This document shows positions 55,001-64,000 of a stretch of 64,000 nt of DNA, piece by piece. Within the stretch, counting starts at the first letter, position 1; every line of letters begins with the position of its first letter. The translations under genes and the position numbers were made by a program. The DNA is taken from positions 1,666,767-1,730,766 of the forward strand of contig NC_089823.1 of the NCBI RefSeq assembly GCF_035046505.1, read 5' to 3'. The notes under the pieces are model-generated. The model saw only the letters and a list, made by a program, of their open reading frames with translations. It had not been told where the DNA came from and ran no database searches. The DNA comes from Tiliqua scincoides (taxonomy: Eukaryota; Chordata; Lepidosauria; Squamata; Scincidae).

Positions 55001-58000
55001 CAGCCATCTCAGAAGACCCAAGCAGGCTTCCCCCAACCATCCCTCTCCAAAATGCCTGAACAGTCTCTTTTCTCTGGGAGACGCATGCCCTTCAGAAGAC
55101 CTCTCAGCTGCTCACCTCAGGGGTCCCTGGGCCCTGCTGGGACTCATTTGAGAGACGTTTCCTCTGCTGCCGAGTGGCAACCCCAACTGCAGCCCAAGAA
55201 GAGCCCAGCGTGCTGCGGCGAGTGGCACGGCCTTCGGCAATCTGGGCGGGCAGCATGGTGGCCCGCCGAAGAGTCTCCTTGGGATCTCCAGTCTTCATCT
55301 CCTCATCCGTGATGGTGGACAGCGACTGGGATGGCTGGGACAAGAAAGACAGGCAGCAGGCCAGGATGCAACTCAACCGGCAAAGGTTCCCTGCCAGAGC
55401 CAAACCACAATGCCTCCTGCACCTGTTGAGGTGTGGTGTTCAAGAGCAGCACCAGGGGACACTCAAAACCTGCAGGCAGCATCATGACCGCCAACCAGAT
55501 GTATGGCCACTGTGAGATACCAGAAGCTGGACTAGACAGGCCTACAGCCTGATCCAGCAGGGCTGTTCTTATGGCTTATCAGAAAGCCTGGTGGTCAGGA
55601 GGGCTTTGAACTGAAGTTGTGGGCCAGAAGCTTAATTCACAGGTAAGTGATCCAGATGAGAACCACAGACCTGCTGTAACTAGGAAGCATTTGGAGAGGC
55701 CCAGTCCAACTAAAGAAGGGGGAGGGACATTGGGTTATTACCCCCAGGACTTACATTGCATACATACAAATGCACGGAATATGGGAAATAAACAGGATGA
55801 GTTTGAACTTCTAAACAAGTGACGGTAATTTGACTTGATAGGAATACCCAAAACCTGGTAGGATGACTCATGATTGGAATGTACAAATAGAAGGCTACCA
55901 GTTGTTCAGGAAGAACAAAAGTGATAAAAGGGGAGGGGGCATTATATGTCAAAAATGAATACATCTGCTCAAAAATCCAACAAAATGTTCAAGGTAGCTC
56001 CGTGAAGAGCCTCTTACCCAGTGGATCCTCACAGGGCTACCTTGACCATTTTGTTGGATTTTAGTTAGGGAAGAAAGCAACAAACACAAAATGGTGATAG
56101 GCATCTACTGTAGACTGCCAGGCCAAGGGGCGGAGGTGGATGATGCTTTCTTGAAACAAGTACAGGCATTTCTTTATAATTACATAACATTACAACACAA
56201 GGTAGTTGTAATGGAGCACTTTAACTCTCTGGGTATCTGTTGGGAGACTAACTTGGCCAAGCATGGAAGCTCCAGTAAATTTCTGTAGTGCCTAGAGGAT
56301 GCCTTTTTCTTCCAAAAAGTGGAGGAAGGAATGAGGGGAGGGGCCATTCTGAACCTGTTCTTAACCAACAGGGAGGAGTTGTTCAAAGGGGTCAAAGTAG
56401 CAGGACCTTTAGGGGAAAGTGATCGTGAACTGCTGGAATTCTCAATCTTATGGGAAACAGGCAGTGAAACCTGCACTTGGGATTTCAGGAAGGCCTACTT
56501 TAAGCAGCTCAGAGAAATGACAGGCAGGACTCCACAGGCAGGTGAACTAATGGGAAAAGGGGCACAAGATAGGCGAGAGCTCCTAAAGAAGCAGCTGCTA
56601 CAGGTGCCGTCAGAAACAATTCCTAAGAAAAAGGAGAGGGGGAGGCACCTCGAAAAGCCAGGATGGCAGCACAAGCCACTCAGTGGCGAGTTGAGGATTT
56701 AAAAAGGCATACATAGAAAATGAAAGAGGGGACTGATCTCCAGGAAGGAGAACAAAAAGGTAGCCCAGGAATTATCAAGGCCTTTACAAATCAGCCGCAG
56801 ATGGAAGCACCAGGCTGGCCAACAGCAGAAACAGGATGCTGGGCAGACGGACCCACTTGGTGGGCAAAGTGCAAAGCAGTGCAAAGCTGCTCACTCACCC
56901 TGGACTCGAGGGGGTAGCAGGTCTTCAGGTGCGGTGGGCACACCCGGTTGCGCTGCTGAAGCTCTGCAATACGGTTCCAGTCGTCCAGTGGGTCAGGCTC
57001 ATCCTGGCAGGTGCCCATGTAGAAGCTGCTCCGGCCTGTGAGGCGGCAAAGCAGCAGAGAAATGTCTGCCTTGGGGCTGCACAGCTCCTCACCACCACCA
57101 AAAGGTGTCCAAGGTGACTAACAATGTTTCCAAAAATCCTCTACTAAAGCATGACCCAAATGTACTAAAAGATCACAAAAAAACATCCAACCTCCATCAC
57201 TGAAATAAAGCAGGAAGACACATTCAGGCTTCAATCCTATATACGCTTACCTGATAGTAAGCTCCACTGAGCACAGTGGGACTTAAATCCGAGTAGACAT
57301 GCAAAGGATTGCACTGACAGACAATTAATGCACAATTAACCCAAGCAACTGCACATGGCAGTGGGCCTTGTGATGACTTACTAATTAACAAAGTGCTCTT
57401 TAAAAAGGGTAGGGAAGGCTATAGGCAACTGTATGACTATATGACATGTATGACTATATGTCTCTGGGGCATAAGTCAGGAGTGTGTCCTCATTGCAAGG
57501 ATCTCCAGGGTCTCAGGGAACGGGTCTGCCCCCTTGAAGCCTTGGTGGCCGACCTGGAAAAGCAGAGGCAGGCAGAGAGGGACCACAGGGTGACTTCCAG
57601 GGACGTGCAGGCTTTGTCCTCAAGTGGGCAGCTCACCAGCTGCCCAGGTAGGAAGTCTGAGGGTTAGAGGACATCACTCTGGGGAGGAGGGAAAAAATCC
57701 CCTAGGGGGGACCCCATCTTCAGGGGATGGGCCTGTATCCATTTGCATGAAGGATACTCCATGGCGGGAGGGGGGGTCAGGGGCTTCTTGTAGTGGGCAA
57801 TTCAATTATCAGGAACACAGACGGGGGGTCTGTGACAGAGGTGAGGATGGCATGGTGACTTGCCTGCCTGGTGCAAAGGTTGCAGGCATCACTTCTTGTC
57901 TAGATAGGCTGATAGAGAGTGCTGGGGAGAAGGTAGTGGTTGCGGTGCATGTTGGCACCAACGACGTGGGGAAGTGTGGCTGGGACATCCTGGAGGCCAA

Positions 58001-61000
58001 ATTTAGGCTACTGGGTAGGAAGCTTACAGACAGGACCAAAAGGTAGCATTCTCAGAGGTGCTGCCTGTTCCATGCACAGGGCCAGATAGGCAGGCGGAGA
58101 TCAGGGGTCTCAATGCATGGAGGAGAGGAGGGATTCAGATTCATCCGGCACTGGGGAACGTTTTGGGACAAGCAGGGCCTGTACAAGAGGGACGGGCTTC
58201 ACTTGAACCAGTGGAGAGAAAGATGCTCTTTTTCCTCTCACACAGCACCAGAATCAGGAAACATCCACTAAAGTTGAATGTTGGGAGAATTAGGATAGAC
58301 AAAGAGAAATATTTCTTTACCCAGCATGCAGTTAGTCTGTGGAACTCCTTGCCACAGGACATGGTGATGGTAACTGGCCTAGATACCTTAAAAGGGGATT
58401 GGACAAATTTCTGGAGGAAAAGTCCATCATGGGCTACAAGCCATGATGGGTATGTGCAACCTTCTGATTTTAGAAGTAGGCTACCTCAGAATGCCAGATG
58501 CAAGGCAGGCCACCAGGATACAGGTCTTGTTGCCTTGTGTGCCCCCTGAGGCATCGGGTGGGCCACTGTGAGATACAGGAAGCTGGACTGGATAGGCTTT
58601 TGGCCTGATCCTGCCAGGCTTTTTTGATGTTCTTATAACTGACTGCAAAAAAGGTTTCTGAGCAGAGTAGCGGTTCTGAAGGGTTTATAAGGGAGCTACA
58701 TCACAGAGCGCAGGGAAGTCTCCAGGCTCACTAACCAAATGGGTGCTTGCTGCTAAGACACCTCTCCTGACACAAAGATCTGCTGTTATTGGGATCCAGG
58801 GATAAAGAGGGTGTAACCCAAGGAAGGACTGTTCCCCACAACTGCTGTGATGCAGAAACCCTGCCCCACCCCCCACAGGGCAACTGAGCAGAATGCAGAG
58901 CCAAACCCTCCAGGCCTCACCCAACCCCCAGCCACTCACCAGTACTTGCCCCTCCCAACTGGGAGCGCCTCATGGAGCTGCGGGTTGCAGGCCGGTAGCC
59001 AGGCAGGCTCATCAGAGCTGTGTTGCCTTCCTTGTCCTCCGGGGAAGAGGCGCCCAGCATGGTGAGGGATTCCTGGGAGGGAAGGCTGGCGAGAGAACGG
59101 CTGGAGGACGCGGCTGCAGAGCGAAGGCGCGTCTTGACCGGCTCCTGGCTGGGGGCGCTCGCCTGAGCCCCGCTTGCAGACTGCACGCTCAGGAAGGAGG
59201 CGCTGGCACTGCTCAGAGCTTCTGGCTCGCTGTGTCTCTGCACAAAACCAGGGGGAAGGTGAGCACCAGCGAGGCCTGATGCTAGTTAAGCCCCCCCACC
59301 ACTGCACAGAAGGAAAATGAGTGTTCTGTGCCTGCCTCCACCGTTCAACAAAAACACATTTACATTTTGTAGTTATGCAAAAGCACAAATGTGCACAGAG
59401 TTAATTTTTTTCCCCATCATACATTTTGACTCCAAGTTCCAGTATGGAATGCTGATATGGTTCATTTGATGTGCCCTCCCCCATGCCCCAGGCAAGCAGA
59501 TCATAATGTTTGAGATGACCAGATGCTGCGGTGAAGCATTTGTACACGCATGACCCTGGAGGCTGCCCTCCCTTACAATCGCTGCTGCACCGATCCCTCC
59601 GCCCTCCCGTCCATTCAGTCCCCACGTTACTTTGGTCAAGGTGATGTCGATAACCTGGGTGGTGCGCCGGCGAGCTGAGAGAGTTTTCCGCCCCGACTCG
59701 AAGGAAACATCAGCTGCCGATCCAATGCTGTTTTCTGCTCGGGACCGGGCGCGGGTGGGGATGGGGGTGAAATGGAGGCTCTCCAAAGACTCTACTTTAC
59801 GGGGCAGCGGGTGGGAGGCCTTGGACGACTCTGCAGTCCCAGATTCAGAGAGGGATCTTCGGGTTTTCCTGCTGCGAAGAGATGCAAAGAGAGGCTGTGG
59901 CACTGTCACTGGGCTTCCTGGGACTTCTTTTAATGTTCCAAGGACTAAGAACATTCCCGCCTGGGCAGCTCTGCTGGGGGCACAAGAGACCTGTCCATCA
60001 TTTTCTCAGCTGCCCAGCCACACTTCCAGAACAGACCAAGGCAAGCGGGTCATTCTGCACTGCTGCAGCCCAGCACGCCTTCAGAGTCACAGCTTAAGAG
60101 CATCAGGCCAATCGCAGGCCATACAGGGGTCTTGCCCTTTGGGGCCACAAGGAAATTACCTGGTGGAAATGAGTGGTGGCCCCTCGTCGCTGGTGCTCAT
60201 GTCCAGGCTGTCTGTGCTGATGTCGGCTGGGCTCTGCCGGAACGTCTTGCGGCTTTTCAGAGTATCCACCGTCATCTGGAACTTGCCCTGCTCCCGCAGC
60301 TGGCGATCTGCAAACTCCACCTGCATTTGGGTGGTAAACAGAGGCAAAGAGAGTGTCAAGAGGCAGGAAGCCTGTTGCGCACTGAGCTGTGAGAGTTCCT
60401 CACCAATGAAAACCCAGGTTCCAAGCTCCAAATGAAAGGTTTTTGCATATATTCACTGAACTGGACACGATCCACCTGGCTGTAGTGCTGGACTTGATTT
60501 ACAGACAAAGGCTTCCAAGAGCCAGATGCCATGCACTGGAGTCAGCAGTCAGTCACACTGAGTTCAACAGAACCTATTCCCAGGCTGTAAAGGACTGTAG
60601 CCTTATTTCATTTTTAAACTTGTTACCCTATATAGGGAAAACAGGATTCGGTACCAACATCCAGAAATCTCCAGTACTCTCTACATATGTGGGATGTGTT
60701 TTGCCTGGTGCTGTGCTTCCTTATTGCTGGATGGTACGGAGTTTTTCCAACTTCCGTTCAGGACAAACTGAACTAACACAAACTAAATTATGCTGATTCA
60801 GGAATTCATGATTTTTAAATACTGAAGAAGTTTTTTAAATACTGTATTATGAAACCTCTGAACCTTAACCCTGAAAAATTACCCTAGAGATGGAGCAATC
60901 TTTAGGAAAGGACACTTGTCACTGCGGGAAAGATACTGTCATTAAAGAGACAATCTCCATTTCTGTGTTAGGAACTTGTTATATGCCAGGTGCATTCTCA

Positions 61001-63192
61001 AAGGTGGTCTACTTGAGAGGTATGTGCAAAGTAAATACGCAAACGTGCGTATTTCCAAGATTTTATCAAATATTTCCAAGATTCACCCAGGTTGCAGAAT
61101 TCAGCTCTGACACAAAAATTGGATTTTGGGTTCCAAGCATAAAAAGCTACAGACATCACACCCCTTGCTCAACCTTGTCGTTTCCCCTCTATTGCCTCAA
61201 GACAATGTCGGACGTGTCCCTCCGAACTGCCTCTTGTGCCAGCATGAGCCACGCTACTTGCATACGTTATACTCAGAGCGTAAGAGCCTAAGCAGACAGC
61301 TTCGTCCAGGCCACTGGCCCAGGGAGCCCAGCCCTGCCTGCCTGCCAGGGACTGCTCATGTCTTCAGGCAAGGGCTGCTCCTTCCCAGGCCTGCTCCTCG
61401 GCAACAGGTGCCAAGGACTGGGTCTGGGGCTTTCGGCATGGAGAGTTCCCCCCTCACCTGGCTATACTTGCCCCTCCCAGCACGAGGAGCTTGGCTGCCC
61501 TACAGGAGAAGCCTGGGACTGTTTTATTCTTGCTGCAAAGAAGCCCTTTCTTCATCATGCCAGGAGTCAGTCAGTCCAACTGAATTTCCAAGCAGATGGA
61601 TTGGTCCAAGCAGTGTGCCTCACTAGGCCTCCTATAGCCTGTTTCAAGAACAGGCGAGCTGCAGGCTCATCTTGCAAGGAGCAGCGCACCCCAACAGAAA
61701 TGGCCAGTTCGGAATCAAATGACCTGCTTTTGCAATCCCTCCTACCTGTGCCTCCAGGCTGTGGACCTGGCTGGTGAGGTTCTTGGTGCGGAGCTCCGAC
61801 TCCTTTGCCTGCAGAACGGCGTGCTGCAGCTCCCTGACCAGGCGGTCTGACTCCGCCTTCAGCTCCGTGTTCTCCTTCTCCAGCTGCTCCAGGCCTTTCA
61901 ACTTCTCCATCAGCTCCTGGTTCTGCTGCTTCTTGGCATCGTAGTGCGTCTTGGCCTTCTCCATCTGAGGGGGGAATAAGAGGGGGGCCATCAGCACACT
62001 GGGCCTTTTGAAAAAGATAGAGAGGTGCAAGGAGCAAAGATGGAGCAGCTCCAGGTTTTGTACCTGGGTCTTGTAATGCTCCGCAGCTTGTTCCTTCTGT
62101 GCCAGCTGGGCCTCGAGTTCTGCCATCTTCTCATTCTGGTGCTTCACCTCTGTCTGCAGTTCCTCTTCACGCACCTGTCATGGGGGAAGATAATGCCCAG
62201 AATGGCTTTACAATGCCACAGGCAACCAGAGCTTTCCTTGTCCCCTCTGCCAGTTTGATTCTCGATGGAGCTTATGAATTGCTGCTCCAAATCAGCTCCC
62301 AAATAGCACAGGGTGGACTCAGCAACACTCAGTGGTCGCTTTATTGTGCTATGCAGATTTTGCTTTGCTTAACTGTTTATTCGCTTTGTTTATGGTTTGA
62401 AACCTCCTATTGAAGGGAAAGGTCAGGATATAAGCATTTTATATAAATTAACATACGTAAACAAAAGGTATATTAATGTACAGTAATGTTCAAATCAGTA
62501 AGACACAGAAACAGCAGCAGTGCCATTCAGTAACTGAGCATTGCCACCTAACAACTAAAACCAGCTATTAAACAGGCTGGAATGACCAGGCAATGGAAAT
62601 CTTCCCCGGTGCCCCAAACACAACAGACTGAGCATCAGGCAAGCTCCACATGACAAATGCCCCAGCAAGAGAAACCTCTATCAGCCAACATCTGCCTAGC
62701 CTCAGACGGCAGCAGGAAGATGGCAACATTTGGGCAGGCCCAGGTGCCAAAAGGTAGGGCCTCTGTCCAAGTCTAGTTGTACACAAAAGTGGGCTGACAA
62801 CCACTACCATTTGGTAGGGGAGGGGGACAGAACATCAGAGTTTCAGATCTGGCCCTTTGCTAGTGCTCAGGGCCCAGGCCACTGAGAGCAGACACTCATG
62901 TGCTGCCTTGATCAGGCCACACTCCTTCTATACCCCTTCTAGGCATGGCTCAAGGACATTTTGTGCTCTGCTTAATGGTCACAACCAGCCCTTTGTTTCA
63001 GGGACAAATTGGGTGGCTCCACATGCACAGTTTCCAGATACAAGGGGTGGAGGGCCAAGGCCCTCCCGAAAGGTGCATGCACGCATGCACAGAGTCGCCC
63101 TGGCCCCACCTTGAGGAGCTCACCTTGGCTTTCTGCTGCTGGGCTCGGCCTAGCTTCTCTTGCTGAGCCAGCTTCTGCTTCAGCTCCTCCAC
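51968..63192 (-). CDS. NUMA1: Nuclear mitotic apparatus protein 1, C-terminal 590 residues (partial, 11 coding exons)
   Basis: NuMA holds spindle poles together and, through LGN (GPSM2) and dynein, positions the mitotic spindle; in interphase it is nuclear. Joining 63192-63124, 62174-62064, 61964-61746, 60320-60160, 59871-59631, 59237-58940, 57035-56899, 55334-55116, 54736-54617, 53761-53600 and 52003-51968 gives 1773 nt in one frame. The first three exons are the end of the coiled coil (MEKAKTHYDAKKQQNQEL). Next come the block PRKVESLESLHFTPIPTR, within the region mapped to LGN binding in human, the SARRRTTQ block, LPGYRPATRSSMRRSQ, DEPDPLDDWNRIAELQQRN, RQQRKR, the CDK1-type site GPGTPE joined to SKK, and FSILNTPKKLGNSLLRRGA. 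The 5' end, including most of the coiled coil, lies beyond position 64000. The terminal exon is inferred. Confidence 0.95.
52004..53599 (-). other. NUMA1 last intron
   Basis: About 1.6 kb, C-rich on the + strand. No repeat or gene was recognised in it. Confidence 0.5.
53600..53761 (-). CDS. NUMA1: NUMA1 exon, FSILNTPKK block
   Basis: Encodes PERRQSLAFSILNTPKKLGN, SLLRRGANRKVTPTKTPRGG and SRRSPRTAASPKGK. The human protein has the same ILNTPKKLGNSLLRRGA core and a GKAKH end. The donor is GTAGGG at 53599. Confidence 0.95.
54617..54736 (-). CDS. NUMA1: NUMA1 exon, basic tail
   Basis: Encodes SKKSASCFPRPQTPKGRHEE and CKLSTLAGSKKGRAQPADKQ; human has SKKATSCFPRPMTPRDRHEG. The acceptor CTCCTCCTCCAG and the donor GTGAGG, phase 0. 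Confidence 0.95.
55116..55334 (-). CDS. NUMA1: NUMA1 exon with RQQRKR basic motif and an extra segment
   Basis: Encodes PSQSLSTITDEEMKTGDPKE, TLRRATMLPAQIAEG, then RATRRSTLGSSWAAVGVA, then TRQQRKRLSNESQQGPGTPE. The middle segment is longer by about 14 residues than the human EGTGITTRQQRKR stretch. It is in frame within the exon. The GPGTPE end forms the CDK1-type site with the next exon. Confidence 0.95.
55500..56760 (+). repeat. CR1 LINE fragments in a NUMA1 intron
   Basis: 55500-55580 is a CR1 3' terminus (GGAAGCTGG-like wording, GATCCAGCAGGGCTGTTCTT). From about 55620 the broken frames give CIHTNARNMGNKQDEFELLN and later NLFLTNREELFKGVKVAGPL, the endonuclease part of CR1 ORF2. These are remnants of two CR1 copies on the strand opposite to NUMA1. 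Confidence 0.8.
56899..57035 (-). CDS. NUMA1: NUMA1 exon, DDWNRIAELQQRN block
   Basis: Encodes RSSFYMGTCQDEPDPLDDWN and RIAELQQRNRVCPPHLKTCY, ending PLESR, almost identical to human. The acceptor CGCCTCACAG and the donor GTGAGT. Confidence 0.97.
57227..57315. mobile_element. Small MITE with palindromic core
   Basis: Same layout as 30614-30704: TCAATCCTATATACGC at the left, then AGTAAGCTCCACTGAGCACAGTGGGACTTA and GAGTAGACATGCAAAGGATTG in two pieces. Divergent copy. Confidence 0.6.
57390..58640 (+). repeat. CR1 LINE: ORF1 with esterase motif, joined to the 3' end
   Basis: 57440-57650 gives CPHCKDLQGLRERVCPLEAL and VADLEKQRQAER, the zinc-knuckle and coiled-coil part of CR1 ORF1. 57790-58045 gives VVGNSIIRNTDGGSVTE-like residues and VVAVHVGTNDVGKCG, the block I and GTND-type block of the SGNH esterase domain known from CR1 ORF1. 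The sequence then jumps at about 58205 to the CR1 3' region (KHPLKLNVGRIRIDKEKYFF, terminal GGAAGCTGGACTGG). ORF2 is deleted. Confidence 0.85.
58940..59237 (-). CDS. NUMA1: NUMA1 exon, serine-rich tail
   Basis: Encodes RHSEPEALSS through GNTALMSLPGYRPATRSSMR and RSQLGGAST. The second half is conserved (human LSLPGYRPTTRSSARRSQ, which includes an Aurora-A target serine as I recall it); the first half is diverged and low complexity. Confidence 0.94.
59631..59871 (-). CDS. NUMA1: NUMA1 exon, LGN-binding region
   Basis: Encodes RKTRRSLSESGTAESSKASH, then PRKVESLESLHFTPIPTR and SGRKTLSARRRTTQVIDIT. The VESLESLxFTPIP core is in the segment that human NuMA uses to bind LGN. The acceptor is a tandem CAGCAG, so one residue may be variably included. 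The donor AAA|GTAACG is weak. Confidence 0.95.
60160..60320 (-). CDS. NUMA1: NUMA1 exon, start of the C-terminal tail
   Basis: Encodes VEFADRQLREQGKFQMTVDT, LKSRKTFRQSP and ADISTDSLDMSTSDEG, matching human GKFQVATDALKSR and the SIDSLDLS motif. It ends with two bases of a split codon before the donor GTAATT. Confidence 0.95.
60321..61745 (-). other. NUMA1 intron, no recognised repeats
   Basis: No exon or repeat was recognised. A 9-bp perfect hairpin (AAATACGCA, loop AACG, TGCGTATTT) lies near 61032-61053. Confidence 0.45.
61746..61964 (-). CDS. NUMA1: NUMA1 exon, end of coiled coil
   Basis: Encodes MEKAKTHYDAKKQQNQELME through KNLTSQVHSLEAQ, 73 codons, very close to human. The acceptor CCCCCCTCAG and the donor GTAGGA. 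Confidence 0.97.
62064..62174 (-). CDS. NUMA1: NUMA1 exon, coiled coil
   Basis: Encodes VREEELQTEVKHQNEKMAEL and EAQLAQKEQAAEHYKTQ; human has QAAEHYKAQ here. Phase 0 on both sides; the donor is GTACAA. Confidence 0.95.
63124..63192 (-). CDS. NUMA1: NUMA1 exon, coiled coil
   Basis: Encodes VEELKQKLAQQEKLGRAQQQ and KAK, coiled-coil sequence. The acceptor CTTTTCCAG lies just to its right and the donor GTGAG to its left, phase 0. The next exon upstream is not visible in 63193-64000. Confidence 0.88.
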
Positions 63193-64000
63193 CTGGAAAA
63201 GGATAGGGAGGAAAAGAAGTTATTTCAACCCCCCTCCTGCTGGAAGAGCTGCTATTCTGACCCCATCACAGCCATCCTGCAACCCCTATTTCCTCACAGA
63301 CCTAGCCAAACAGGAGCAGAAATAGGGGCTGAGAACCTATTCAGACCTAGCCAGTCAGAAAAAGGGCTGAGGAGGGGGGCCAGGACGCTGTTCTCCGGCA
63401 AACCGCAGGACAGACTGTGCCCTTTGCTCCCACTCCTTGGAGCTTTACCTGTCCATCTAGGCTTGTATGTAGCAAGTGGTTTCCTCTCTCACCACATGTG
63501 TTACCACCAGTCACTCCTGTGGCATGAATCAGCACCGGACCTTTTTTTCCATACACACCCATAAAAACAATCATATGCTAAACCTCTTCCATTTCCCAAC
63601 CCTCTGACCCCACTGCAATAGGTAAGTATGTATGTAAAGGCCACTAGTGCATATAAGCTCCTGTCAGCATCTTAGTCTTCGGCTAGTCATTCAGGTGCTA
63701 CAAGACTACTGTTCAGGCTGCAAGAACCCAAGAGCTGCTCCTTGAAAAGTCCCTGCCTCTGCCACTGCTGCTCAACATGTTCTACTCCAGCCCCCAGCAA
63801 CACCACAGGAGCCCACAGCCTGCACAAGCCTTCTGAAAGGAGTAGGATCTAGCGTCAGAGCAGCACCCCTGCACACTCCCAACAAGTGCACTGCGTGTCA
63901 GCACCAGGGGTTGTTAGTAGCCTCCAGGAGTTGGAGCGGGCCAAGTTAGTGAAGCATCTCACCCCCCCCCCCACCAAGGCACAGAGGCGTTTTCTACAAG
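63193..64000 (-). other. NUMA1 intron at the window edge
   Basis: No coding exon was identified. A degraded relative of the repeat at 13720-13826 may lie near 63670-63715. Confidence 0.45.

Overview
The window reads as vertebrate, most likely squamate (lizard or snake), nuclear DNA. Three multi-exon protein genes can be followed exon by exon with canonical splice sites and a continuous reading frame. The spaces between exons are filled with CR1 and L2 LINE fragments, a tRNA-type SINE and many short hAT- and Tigger-like DNA transposons, the mix expected of a squamate. I cannot place the species more closely. No prokaryotic, organellar or CRISPR feature and no recognisable retrovirus or LTR element was seen.

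Layout. Positions 1-4500 are intergenic with scattered repeats and no recognised gene. A CpG island (about 4130-5660) carries the promoter and first exon of RNF121 (+ strand, 9 coding exons, 4945-35313, 325 codons before the stop). Its last two introns are of the U12 (minor spliceosome) type. A 3' UTR probably runs to about 37610. A gene-free stretch (37.6-45.1 kb) holds a LINE tail, an L2 copy and small repeats. IL18BP (+ strand, 6 coding exons, 45103-49437, 193 codons) follows. The 3' portion of NUMA1 lies on the - strand: 11 coding exons from 63192 down to 51968, with the 3' UTR to about 50340. Its 5' part, including most of the coiled coil, is beyond the right edge.

Gene order and orientation (RNF121 >, IL18BP >, < NUMA1) match the human 11q13.4 neighbourhood, so this is a conserved block. 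The three proteins do not form one pathway. RNF121 is a membrane RING E3 ligase of the ER/Golgi, IL18BP is a secreted decoy that neutralises the cytokine IL-18, and NUMA1 is the nuclear and spindle-pole protein that links LGN and dynein to the mitotic spindle.

I did not find an undescribed multi-gene system. The observations most worth a second look are the two consecutive U12 introns in RNF121 (one inside the RING finger), a diverged IL18BP lacking some human cysteines and one receptor-mimicking aromatic, a NUMA1 terminal exon unlike the mammalian one, a roughly 110-bp-armed foldback just inside RNF121 intron 1, and several transposon insertions datable by perfect target-site duplications and nesting.
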